A program made the translations under genes and the position numbers. 9,147 bases of DNA, from assembly GCA_902774165.1 (NCBI GenBank), contig CACYHJ010000072.1, positions 7,987 through 17,133 of the forward strand, written 5' to 3'. This document shows, one piece after another, positions 1 to 7,006 of the stretch; position 1 is the first letter of the stretch, and each line of letters begins with the position of its first letter. Source of the stretch: Oscillospiraceae bacterium. GTDB taxonomy: Bacteria > Bacillota > Clostridia > Oscillospirales > Acutalibacteraceae. The notes under the pieces are model-generated. The model ran no database searches. It had not been told where the DNA came from and saw only the letters and a program-made list of their open reading frames with translations.

Positions 1-1191
1 CGGCGGAAAAACTGCTGGGAATACCGGTTTGACACAACGCTGGACGCCTTTTCCCGCCTGACGATGCGCAGGAAACGGGGGGAGGCGGCGACAGAGGACG
101 CGCTGCCGGAATTATTCGCGGAGCGCTGCCGGAACAAAGAGCGTCTGGTGCGCGCGTTCAACGAAAAATACACCCTGCGGGAATATAAAAAAAGCGCCGC
201 GCTGCGGCTGGCGGCGGCAAGAAACCTGGCGGCGGAGCAGTTCACCTCCATCTCGGTCATGCTGAACGATCTGGCGGGGGAGCTCGGCAGGGATATCGTG
301 TTTTCCCCGGAGACGGGCGAGAAGGCAAGGGCCGCGGCGGAGGAGCTGGGACTGCCCGTTACCGACGCCCAATGCGAGATCGGCGAGAACGGCTGCGTCA
401 CCCTGCAGATTTATTGCCGGCCCACGCGGGAAAAGCTGCGGCTGCGGGAATTGACCGACGCGGTCAACGCTGCCACGGGCACGGAATTTTCCCTGCCGGT
501 GACGCTGCGCGGCGACCCGGCGCGCACGGCCCTGCTGTTCTGCGAAAAAACGCCCTTTTCGGTCCGGGCGGCGGCCAGCCAGCAGATCGGTGAAGGGCAG
601 TCCGTCTGCGGCGACGCCTATGACTATTTCAACGACGGCAGAGGCCATTTCGTCATGATTCTCAGCGACGGCATGGGCACCGGCAGCCGGGCCGCCGTGG
701 ACGGCGCGATGACGGCAAATCTTGCCGCGCGGCTGCTGCGGGCGGGCTTCGGCTTCGACTGCGTGGTGAAAATCGTCAATTCCGCGCTGATGGTAAAATC
801 AAAAGAGGAGTCTTTGGCGACGCTTGACATCATCTGCGTCGACCTGTTTGCCGGGACGGCGATCTTCTATAAGGCGGGCGCGGCAGCGTCGCTGATCTGC
901 CGCAGCGGAAAGGTGATCCGGGTGGACCGGGCGTCCATGCCGCTGGGGATTCTGCGGGACGTGGAGTTTGAGCGCGCCACCGGAAAAATGAACGACGGAG
1001 ACCTTCTGCTGATGATGAGCGACGGCGCGGCGGACCTCCCGCGGGAGCTGCTGCGGGAAAGGGTCTCGCAGCTCCGGGACCGGAAGCCGGAGGAGATCGC
1101 CTCCGCCCTTGCGGTGCTGGCAAGAGAGGAAGCGCCGACCGGCCGGGCGGACGACGTGACGGTGATCGCGGCAAGGGTGAAAAAACGATGA
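1..1191 (+). CDS. spoIIE: Stage II sporulation protein E (SpoIIE), C-terminal part, 5' end outside window
   Basis: SpoIIE is the PP2C-type serine phosphatase at the asymmetric division septum. It dephosphorylates the anti-anti-sigma factor SpoIIAA, which frees SigF in the forespore. The reading frame is open from the first base, so the first in-frame ATG (base 64) is internal. 396 residues are visible, about half of the usual 800 or so; the N-terminal membrane helices lie upstream. The start carries the SpoIIE-typical C-W pair (residues 5-6), the AF..L segment and an F..RC motif, followed by the linker region. The phosphatase domain spans about residues 195-396, with metal-binding motifs GDAYD (204-208), LSDGMGTG (221-228), MMSDGA (338-343) and ADDVTVI (383-389). 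All the key aspartates are present, so it should be active. The gene ends directly in a terminator hairpin. Family identification is confident from the motif order. Confidence 0.95.
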   Translation, partial: RRKNCWEYRFDTTLDAFSRLTMRRKRGEAATEDALPELFAERCRNKERLVRAFNEKYTLREYKKSAALRLAAARNLAAEQFTSISVMLNDLAGELGRDIVFSPETGEKARAAAEELGLPVTDAQCEIGENGCVTLQIYCRPTREKLRLRELTDAVNAATGTEFSLPVTLRGDPARTALLFCEKTPFSVRAAASQQIGEGQSVCGDAYDYFNDGRGHFVMILSDGMGTGSRAAVDGAMTANLAARLLRAGFGFDCVVKIVNSALMVKSKEESLATLDIICVDLFAGTAIFYKAGAAASLICRSGKVIRVDRASMPLGILRDVEFERATGKMNDGDLLLMMSDGAADLPRELLRERVSQLRDRKPEEIASALAVLAREEAPTGRADDVTVIAARVKKR

Positions 1192-1219
1192 AAAACCGAG
1201 GCCTTCGACCTCGGTTTTT
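1191..1219 (+). terminator. Bidirectional intrinsic terminator after spoIIE
   Basis: The 11-base arm AAAAACCGAGG (1191-1201) is perfectly repeated in inverted form as CCTCGGTTTTT (1209-1219), around a 7-base loop. It begins at the last base of the spoIIE stop codon and is followed by a T run. The A run on the left arm gives a T tract on the other strand. It can therefore also stop transcripts of the convergent minus-strand operon that ends at 1312, about 90 bases away. Direct observation; function inferred. Confidence 0.85.
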
Positions 1220-1311
1220 TCAGCATTCATTACGCAGTGAACCGTGAGACGGGTTTCCTTTTCCCATCTCACAAATCTATTATTTCTGTTTTCCTGTCGC
1301 TGCGGAACAAA

Positions 1312-1830
1312 TCAGGCTTTTTTCTTCGGCGGGTTGATGACGAACCGCTGCAGCGGATAGGTCCACACAAAGGGGAGCGTCACGGTGATAATAAAGATGA
1401 TCGTGTCGGCAAGCCAGGTGATCGTACCGTCCTCGTTGACAAAGCCCTTGTCGACCGCCATCCGCACGAGCCAGCCCTTGAGCCATGCGGTCACGAAAAT
1501 CGTCGCAACGACCATCACGATGTAGAGAATGATCGAGCGCGCAAGGTTTGCGCTGGAATTGAACGTGACCTTTCGGTTCATCATATAGGAGACCGCGTAA
1601 CCGATCGTTGCGGCGATCAGATACGCCAGCGCCGCGTCCATCTGACTGTCGATGCCGAGGAAACGGAAGACCGCGTTGTCGATCACTCTGCCCTGCAGCC
1701 CCTTGAAGATGACGAAATGAAACAGAAGGTCGAACAGATACTGCACCACAAAGGAGCTGACGCCGGCAATGGAAAATTTGATAAATTTCCAAAGCTCGCC
1801 GTCGGTGAATTTTTTGTTTTCGTTTGCCAT
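1312..1830 (-). CDS. GtrA-family membrane protein (putative lipid-linked sugar flippase)
   Basis: This 172-residue protein has the GtrA layout of four predicted membrane helices: about residues 16-42, 66-84, 99-118 and 140-162. The N-terminal FIKFSIAGVSSF segment and the NRKVTF motif after helix 2 (85-90) are characteristic. GtrA proteins are thought to move polyprenyl-phosphate-linked sugars across the membrane for glycosylation of O-antigen, teichoic acid or other cell-wall polymers; the exact substrate here cannot be read. It is the last gene of a three-gene operon and starts 4 bases after the EamA gene stops. Its ribosome site AAGGAC (1838-1843) lies inside the last codons of that gene, so translation is probably coupled. 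No glycosyltransferase gene, a common GtrA partner, is adjacent. The family is confident; the biochemical role is inferred. Confidence 0.88.
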   Translation of the reverse strand: MANENKKFTDGELWKFIKFSIAGVSSFVVQYLFDLLFHFVIFKGLQGRVIDNAVFRFLGIDSQMDAALAYLIAATIGYAVSYMMNRKVTFNSSANLARSIILYIVMVVATIFVTAWLKGWLVRMAVDKGFVNEDGTITWLADTIIFIITVTLPFVWTYPLQRFVINPPKKKA

Positions 1831-1834
1831 AATT

Positions 1835-2791
1835 TCAGTCCTTTTCTTGTATCGTTTTCTTTTTTCTTTCAGGAAGCTGGGCGAGAATGACCGCCGCGAA
1901 CATCACGGCGCATCCGGCGAGCTCCCGGACGGAGAGGGCGTTGCCGCGGATGATCCAGTCGGACAGGGCGGAAAACACCGACTCGAAGCTCATCAGCAGC
2001 GACGCCAGCACGGGTTTTGTAAATTTTTGACCGAGGATCTGCAGCGTGTAGCCGACGCCGCCGGACATGACCCCGGAATACAGGATCGCGCCCAGATTGC
2101 TGCGGATCTGCTCCGGATCGGGACGCTCGAAGAGCGCCATGCCGATCAGCGACAGCACGGCGGCGATCAGGAACTCCGTGCAGGAGAGCCGCAGGCCGTC
2201 CGTCGACCGGGAAAAGGCGTCGACCGTGAGGATCTGCATCGAAAAGAACGCGGCGCAGATGATCATCAGGACGTCCGCCGTCGAAATCCCGAACCCGCTG
2301 CCGGGCTTGACGGAAATCAGGTACAGCCCGCCGACGGCTACCGCTACGCTGACCCAGGCTTTTAAGGTGACTTTCTTTTTGAGGACCACGCCGAACACCG
2401 GAACCAGCACGATATACATGGCGGTCAGAAAGCCCGCTCTGCCGACGGAAACCTCCGTGCCCTGCAGATCGATGCCGAACTGCTGCGTGATCACGGCGAT
2501 GAACAGGAAGATCCCGCACAGAAGGCCGGCCTTCAGCTGGACGCGGTTCTTATCAAAATAATCCTTCGCGCTTTGGTACTTCCGACGGGGCGCGCCCCGT
2601 CGCTCGATCTTCTCTTTCACCAGCACCGCCGCGCCGATGGACAGGAACGCCAGCGTGTTGCGCAGACCCTGAAAGGTGAAGGAGCCGACCACGCCGCCGT
2701 CGCTCTGGGCGACGAAGGAGACGCCCCAGATCACCGAGCCGATCATCAGGATCGCCGGCCCGAGGAAGGTCTTGAAGTTGATCTTTTTCAT
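1835..2791 (-). CDS. EamA-domain (DMT superfamily) transporter
   Basis: This 318-residue integral membrane protein has about ten predicted helices in two EamA repeats (roughly residues 12-160 and 170-306). Typical features are the first helix with SVIWGVSFVAQ, the FLTAMYIVLVPVFG segment (121-134) and the end of repeat 2, with E..F..L..W followed by AVILAQLPERKKK. A basic cytoplasmic loop (about 57-88) separates helices 2 and 3. DMT proteins export or import small metabolites such as amino acids, nucleotide precursors or sugars; the substrate is not predictable from sequence. The gene starts 16 bases after the DUF4838 gene stops and has only a weak purine-rich ribosome site, so it probably depends on readthrough or translational coupling. 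It is followed after 4 bases by the GtrA gene. Confidence 0.9.
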   Translation of the reverse strand: MKKINFKTFLGPAILMIGSVIWGVSFVAQSDGGVVGSFTFQGLRNTLAFLSIGAAVLVKEKIERRGAPRRKYQSAKDYFDKNRVQLKAGLLCGIFLFIAVITQQFGIDLQGTEVSVGRAGFLTAMYIVLVPVFGVVLKKKVTLKAWVSVAVAVGGLYLISVKPGSGFGISTADVLMIICAAFFSMQILTVDAFSRSTDGLRLSCTEFLIAAVLSLIGMALFERPDPEQIRSNLGAILYSGVMSGGVGYTLQILGQKFTKPVLASLLMSFESVFSALSDWIIRGNALSVRELAGCAVMFAAVILAQLPERKKKTIQEKD

Positions 2792-2807
2792 GAAAGATTA
2801 AGATTTC

Positions 2808-4688
2808 TCATTTCTCCCGGCACAGATCATAAAGGCGCAGCAGCAGCGGCGCCAGCCAGCGGACCAGGAAATTGTCGATCCAGTCGTCGTCCCAGTCGCG
2901 GGGCGGCGCCAGCAGATACTGCTTCCGGTCGGCGGTCAGCTGACGGTTGCCGCCTTCGCCGAGCACGGCGATGCCGTTGGCGACGAAATCGTTATACAAA
3001 GCCTCCTTCGCGGCAAGACGGTTTTTGAAGCCGCGCCAGATCGAAAACTCGGCCTTTTTGTTGTTCGCCTTCCAGTAGCGCCAGCAGAGCTCCGAGCGGA
3101 CGACGCGGGCGAGCGCCTCCTCGCTGCCGGCCCTATCCTTCGCCGTCTGCCAGAGCGCGTCGACGTGCGAAATATCCTTCGCGGTCATCGCGGGCAGGGT
3201 TTCACGGCTCCCCTGATAAATGCCCATATGCTTCGTATTCGTGACGCATTTTTCGCAGATCAGGTCAATAAACTCGCGGATGCTCTCCCAGCCGCCGCCG
3301 TAATACGCCGCAAGGAAGCCGTTGACCATCTCGTCATAATCGCGGTAGGGATCCTGCATCAGCTTGGAGATCATATAGCTGCGCAGATCCGCAAACTCGC
3401 CGTTGACAGCGCTCGCGTAATACGCGCCCTCAACGTACATGCCCTTGACGCCGTTCTCATAGAAGGTCTGCATATTGGGCTGCAGCACCTCGAAATCGGG
3501 GAAGGGATTCAGGGTTTCGGCGTAATTGGTGGCGTAATCCCACACATAGATCCGGCTGCAGAGCTTGCCCCAGTCGGAAAGATCCTTCATGAACGCCGCG
3601 TTCTGCGCGCAGGCGGGGTCGGCGAGGGCATGACCGAAGCAGCACTCGATGGAGCACAGGCGGATGATCACATTGTCGTCGGGCTTCACGTTCTGCGGCG
3701 CCTTGCGGGTATACTGATAGGCAAAGGTATCAATCGCGATATTGTCAAAGCCCGCTTCTCTGACCGCGCGGGCGACGTTGTTGACAAAGGTCACCATGAC
3801 GCCGGACTGAGCCCCGCCGCAGGCCTCGGCCAGCGCTTTGCAGCGGTCGCATGTGCAGTATCTCTGGTTGTCGTCCTGCGTGAGGGAGACGATCTGCACC
3901 GCCTGCGAGGGATCGTGGCGGCTGCGTACGAGCGAGAGCACCTCATCGGTCACGATGCGCAGCACGTCGGGGTTCGTCAGGCACAGCTGCGAGGGCTGCC
4001 GCTTCCCGTCCACAAGGGCATAATATTCGGGATGCTCCGCGAAATACGTTCCTTCCGCGCAGAACTGGGTCGTTAGCGTGTGGCAGAAGCCCGAGATATA
4101 ACAGACGTTGCCGCCCTGCTCGGGGGAGAGGTACCGGTAGCTGTTGCCGTTCAGCCCGTTGGCAAGGGAATACTCCTGATCGCGGGGGCTGATCCAGTCG
4201 GTCTCGGTATACTCAAAATAAGGACGGTACGTGTAATCCTCGCCGTCGGGGACCCGGATCTCCCCGGCGGGGATCACCTTGACGTCCGCGGAATACCAAC
4301 GGCAGCCGCAGTATTTTTCAAGGAACCCGTAAACGCCGTAGATATTGCCGCGGGATCCGCTGCCGGCGATATAGACCGTGCCGTTCTCGCTGAGGATACG
4401 GTAGCCGCCGTCGGCCAGGCCGGAAACGTCCACGTCCCGGCGCGCCGTCGCGCCCACGACGATCTCATTCGCTCCGGCCGCGGTTTCGTCGGTCACCAGC
4501 GCGGCGTCGGCGCCTGTGATTTGGGAAAGATACCGCTGCAGCGTTCGCGCCGCGTAGGATTCCACGGCGGACGCAGACGCGGAAATGACCACTGTCCAGG
4601 ATTCCTCATCGTCTTCCGCGAAGGCGGACAGCGTCAGCGCCGACAGGCACATCACACAGGCAAGGACAACGGAAATCATTCTTCTCAT
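2808..4688 (-). CDS. Secreted DUF4838 glycoside-hydrolase-like protein
   Basis: This 626-residue protein opens with a Sec signal peptide: MRRM, a hydrophobic core, then a likely cut after residue 24 (AFA/ED). Residues about 30-145 resemble the N-terminal domain found before GH20 and GH67 catalytic barrels (AARTLQRYLSQITGA, then GGYRI and a GNIYGVYGFLEKYCGCRWY-type strand). Residues about 155-460 match DUF4838, a barrel of the glycoside hydrolase type: HPEYYALVDGKRQPSQLCLTNP (split around 219-240), SLTQDDNQRYCTCDRC (268-283), TFAYQYTRKAP (321-331), RLCSIECCFGH (343-353), YVWDYATNY and FPDFEVLQPN. No activity has been assigned to the domain here; an exported carbohydrate-active role is inferred. 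The start at 4688 is chosen over an in-frame ATG at 4718 because AAGGAG lies 6 bases upstream. The C-terminus ends in a hydrophobic, basic helix (607-622). First gene of the operon with the EamA and GtrA genes. Confidence 0.88.
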   Translation of the reverse strand: MRRMISVVLACVMCLSALTLSAFAEDDEESWTVVISASASAVESYAARTLQRYLSQITGADAALVTDETAAGANEIVVGATARRDVDVSGLADGGYRILSENGTVYIAGSGSRGNIYGVYGFLEKYCGCRWYSADVKVIPAGEIRVPDGEDYTYRPYFEYTETDWISPRDQEYSLANGLNGNSYRYLSPEQGGNVCYISGFCHTLTTQFCAEGTYFAEHPEYYALVDGKRQPSQLCLTNPDVLRIVTDEVLSLVRSRHDPSQAVQIVSLTQDDNQRYCTCDRCKALAEACGGAQSGVMVTFVNNVARAVREAGFDNIAIDTFAYQYTRKAPQNVKPDDNVIIRLCSIECCFGHALADPACAQNAAFMKDLSDWGKLCSRIYVWDYATNYAETLNPFPDFEVLQPNMQTFYENGVKGMYVEGAYYASAVNGEFADLRSYMISKLMQDPYRDYDEMVNGFLAAYYGGGWESIREFIDLICEKCVTNTKHMGIYQGSRETLPAMTAKDISHVDALWQTAKDRAGSEEALARVVRSELCWRYWKANNKKAEFSIWRGFKNRLAAKEALYNDFVANGIAVLGEGGNRQLTADRKQYLLAPPRDWDDDWIDNFLVRWLAPLLLRLYDLCREK

Positions 4689-4694
4689 AGAAAT

Positions 4695-4700
4695 CTCCTT
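4695..4700 (-). promoter_or_regulatory. Ribosome binding site of the DUF4838 gene
   Basis: AAGGAG on the minus strand, 6 bases before the ATG at 4688-4686. It decides this start over the in-frame ATG 30 bases upstream, which would add MPFPHRKEIS in front of a signal peptide and has no comparable site. Confidence 0.85.
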
Positions 4701-4740
4701 TCTGTGCGGGAATGGCAAAATTTCACAAAAATGACCCGCA

Positions 4741-4785
4741 ATAATATATATTAATTATAGGAGTTATATAAACTTTAATTGTGAT
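4741..4785 (-). promoter_or_regulatory. AT-rich candidate promoter region of the DUF4838-EamA-GtrA operon
   Basis: This stretch lies between the upstream terminator and the operon start and is nearly all A and T in GC-rich surroundings. On the minus strand it contains a perfect TATAAT (4759-4754), about 65 bases before the start codon. No good TTGACA lies 16-18 bases upstream of it; the best-placed hexamers are CAATTA and ACAATT. The promoter may therefore need an activator or another sigma factor. It must lie near here because a terminator sits just upstream. The exact site is uncertain. Confidence 0.4.
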
Positions 4786-4822
4786 AAAAAAATTGCAGAA
4801 ATGTGAACATTTCTGCAATTTT
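4786..4822 (-). terminator. Intrinsic terminator of the CotH-domain lipoprotein gene
   Basis: The 15-base arms AAAATTGCAGAAATG (4789-4803) and CATTTCTGCAATTTT (4808-4822) are a perfect inverted repeat around a 4-base loop. Read on the minus strand, the hairpin starts 22 bases after the stop codon and ends in a run of seven T (4792-4786). This is a strong terminator that separates the gene from the downstream operon. The stem is less GC-rich than usual but long and perfect. Confidence 0.88.
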
Positions 4823-4844
4823 GGTTCCGCCCCGATCCGGGCGC

Positions 4845-6857
4845 TTATTTTTTCTTCCACTGCGCATACAGCACGTTCGTCCGCCGCGTCAGAAGATACG
4901 CGTCGCCGGGCTGGTACGTCTCCCCGCTGCCGTCGGGGGCGGTATTCCATCCGGCAAACGCATACGCTCCGGACGGCGGCGACAGCAGGCCGTCAACGCC
5001 GGCAAAGGGGACGTCCTCCGAAGACAGGAGCGTCGTGAGCAGCGTCTGCTGATCGCTGTCGTTTGCCGATTTCAGAACCGCTTTTTCGCCCACGGAGAGA
5101 ATCCGGTTGTGGAACATTGCGCCGACGCCGCCGTTCGGGTCATAGTACAGCATGGCGGCGTCCTCGGCAAAGCCCTTCTCCAGATCTTTTTTCCGGTTCA
5201 GAAGGAGATTTGTCATGGCGATCATCCATCCGCCGCGGGCAGTCGGGTCCTGCTCCGTCTGCCCGACCTGCCAGCGCGCGTAATTCATCTGCTCCGACCC
5301 GGCGATCGTGCGTTTGATCCCGGACAGAATCTCCGGGACAGAGGCGAACGCCTCCGAAAGCGACTCCCATCGTCCGCGGACGACCTCGCGGAAATCCTCG
5401 TGGCGATACATCGCCGCCCAGAACCCGGGCATGCTCCAGACGGAGGACAGCTTCGCCCGGACGGCCTTCACACTGATGATCCCGCACAGATGCAGGCTGG
5501 CGTTCGCCCACCACTGGCCGCCTTCCGAAAAATCAACGCCGAAGCTCTGAACGCCCAGCGGCATGCTTGCCTCAAAATCCCATAACGGCCCGGCGAAAAA
5601 CCGATCCTTTTCCGTCGGCTTATAAAAAAAGGTGCTGCCGACGCCCGCGTCAAAATCCATCATATATTCCCGCAGGAGATACGCGTCCGCAAAAGACTGC
5701 GAATCAAAAAACTCCGTGTAGTACTCGCCCCGGCTGTTATATCCGTCCTCGCTGTACAGCGCTTCTTCCGCGCGCCCGTACAGGTCCGCGATATACGACA
5801 CCTGGCGCTCCGACGCGTATTTCGGCGTCGCGAGGGAAACGGACTGCCCCTTCGCGGAGCAGAACGCGCTCTCCTCATCCGGCTCGTCGGTGATCTCAAG
5901 AAGATAGCCCTTTGTGAAATCTTCCGGCTCCCCGTCCAGCGCGTACCAGCGGCGGGACCCGGGGTTGAGCAGGTCTTCATTGACCCGTTTTCCCTGCGCG
6001 TCGACGCAGACCCGCCGGAACTCCGAAAGCGTTTTTCCCTCGTTCGCGGCCTTGTTCGCGTCGTCCAGATCGAAAATGTTCAGCCGCTGTTTGCCGACCT
6101 CCGCTTTTTCGCTGATGCGGTACATCCCCAGATACTCCCCGTTGATATACAGATCCGCATGGCGGGAATCCGGCGTGTACGCAAGCGAGGTCTGCCTGCC
6201 CAGCGCCATCGCCAGCGGCTCCGCGAAATAGGCGATGCGCGTGGCGTCCGCCAGCAGCGCCCAGTTTTTCGCTGCGCCCATGCCGAGGATCGGCGTTTTT
6301 TCTTCAAATTTAATATTATACGGTTTCTTTTCGGAATTCTCCCAGGTGGAATGGCCGCGCCCCTTGATGTGGGCCAGCGGCGCGCGGTCCACGGCGACGG
6401 TTCCCTCCGAGAGCAGCGTGAATTCCGCCGGCTCCTTATGGTCTTTCTCCGCGTGGACGGCGTCCAGAGACCCGGACTGCGTCGTGATATACACCGACGG
6501 GAGCTTTTCCGACTGAAGGACCTGAAGCTCGGATTCCCTGCCGCCGACGCTCAGGCGGAACTGCTGCCCTTCGCCGAAAATCCCAGTGGTTTGCCCCGCC
6601 GTGACCGGCGACCCGTTCACGCTGACGCCGTCGCAGGCTTGACAAACCGTCAGATTCCCGCGGTCCGCGTCCGATGGAAGAAACAGATAATAAACGCCGG
6701 TGGCTTCCGCCTGCCACAGCCGGATCTCCGAGGCCGGGCAGTCCGGGCGGGCAAGGATGCTGAACGGCGATCCCGCCGCCGGGCGGGAACAGGACGCCAG
6801 CGCGCACAGCCCGAAGATAAGCGCCGCAATCAGGAAAAACGCCGTAATTCGTTTCAT
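4845..6857 (-). CDS. CotH kinase-family lipoprotein with C-terminal InlB-type repeat
   Basis: This 670-residue protein has a lipoprotein signal peptide with lipobox LASC and lipidated Cys23, so it should be anchored on the outer face of the membrane. After a small beta-rich N-terminal domain (about 35-115) comes a CotH domain (about 120-560): IKGRGHSTW (164-172), KKPYNIKF (177-184), NWALLAD (198-204), LYINGEYLGMYRISEK (236-251), YLLEITDE (318-325) and GPLWDFEAS (423-431). CotH proteins are atypical protein kinases; the founding member phosphorylates spore coat proteins. The C-terminus (about 570-670) is one Listeria-Bacteroides/InlB B-type repeat with YYDPNGG, FAGWNTAPDGSGETY and LYAQW. The ATG at 6857 follows a GGGGGGAT ribosome site and a SigA-like promoter. 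Export and vegetative-type promoter argue against a classical coat role. Kinase activity is inferred; the usual second acidic residue in WDFD is Glu here. Confidence 0.9.
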   Translation of the reverse strand: MKRITAFFLIAALIFGLCALASCSRPAAGSPFSILARPDCPASEIRLWQAEATGVYYLFLPSDADRGNLTVCQACDGVSVNGSPVTAGQTTGIFGEGQQFRLSVGGRESELQVLQSEKLPSVYITTQSGSLDAVHAEKDHKEPAEFTLLSEGTVAVDRAPLAHIKGRGHSTWENSEKKPYNIKFEEKTPILGMGAAKNWALLADATRIAYFAEPLAMALGRQTSLAYTPDSRHADLYINGEYLGMYRISEKAEVGKQRLNIFDLDDANKAANEGKTLSEFRRVCVDAQGKRVNEDLLNPGSRRWYALDGEPEDFTKGYLLEITDEPDEESAFCSAKGQSVSLATPKYASERQVSYIADLYGRAEEALYSEDGYNSRGEYYTEFFDSQSFADAYLLREYMMDFDAGVGSTFFYKPTEKDRFFAGPLWDFEASMPLGVQSFGVDFSEGGQWWANASLHLCGIISVKAVRAKLSSVWSMPGFWAAMYRHEDFREVVRGRWESLSEAFASVPEILSGIKRTIAGSEQMNYARWQVGQTEQDPTARGGWMIAMTNLLLNRKKDLEKGFAEDAAMLYYDPNGGVGAMFHNRILSVGEKAVLKSANDSDQQTLLTTLLSSEDVPFAGVDGLLSPPSGAYAFAGWNTAPDGSGETYQPGDAYLLTRRTNVLYAQWKKK

Positions 6858-6898
6858 TCCGATCCCCCCGTCGTTGTGTTATTTCGTATTGATTTCAT

Positions 6899-6926
6899 AT
6901 TATCACAGAAATCCTCCCCGTGTCAA
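6899..6926 (-). promoter_or_regulatory. SigA-like promoter of the CotH-domain gene
   Basis: On the minus strand there is a perfect -35 box TTGACA (6926-6921), a 16-base spacer, and -10 GATAAT (6904-6899) preceded by TGT, which forms an extended -10. Transcription would begin near 6892, giving a leader of about 35 bases before the ATG at 6857. Observed motif match; activity inferred. Confidence 0.8.
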
Positions 6927-6940
6927 TGCAAAACACCGCG

Positions 6941-6969
6941 TTGACATCCGGAGAAAACCGATGTATCAT
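6941..6969 (+). promoter_or_regulatory. SigA-like promoter of mnmL
   Basis: Perfect -35 TTGACA (6941-6946), 17-base spacer and -10 TATCAT (6964-6969, five of six consensus bases). Transcription would begin near 6976, about 30 bases before the chosen ATG at 7007. This placement also argues against an upstream in-frame ATG at 6920, which would put the promoter inside the coding region. Confidence 0.8.
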
Positions 6970-6996
6970 GGAACCGGAACGTCGCTGCGAAAAACC

Positions 6997-7002
6997 GGGA
7001 GG
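6997..7002 (+). promoter_or_regulatory. Ribosome binding site of mnmL
   Basis: GGGAGG ends 4 bases before the ATG at 7007. The spacing is slightly short, but it is the only good site and it supports 7007 over upstream in-frame ATGs, where the residues do not resemble the family. Confidence 0.75.
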
Positions 7003-7006
7003 GCTT

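Noticed and set aside
1237..1890. Plus-strand open frame of 217 codons across the GtrA gene
   Set aside because: It runs antisense to GtrA and the end of the EamA gene. The charged, low-complexity product has no recognisable domain, while the minus strand shows canonical GtrA features.
3165..4076. Long open frame of about 300 codons on the plus strand, antisense to the DUF4838 gene
   Set aside because: The opposite strand encodes a clear DUF4838 protein with signal peptide and ribosome site. The antisense frame has no recognisable domain and follows from the high GC content.
4689..4718. Upstream in-frame ATG for the DUF4838 gene
   Set aside because: The extension would precede a complete signal peptide and has no ribosome site; AAGGAG is correctly placed for the ATG at 4688.
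4789..4822. Perfect 15-base inverted repeat as an operator site
   Set aside because: Its position just after the CotH stop codon and the following run of seven T on the minus strand fit an intrinsic terminator better.
4803..5585. Plus-strand open frame antisense to the CotH gene
   Set aside because: It overlaps the terminator hairpin and the coding region of a well-supported lipoprotein, and its product shows no family motif.
6920..7006. Upstream in-frame ATG extending mnmL by 29 residues
   Set aside because: The extension contains the TTGACA/TATCAT promoter, shows no family similarity and lacks a good ribosome site.
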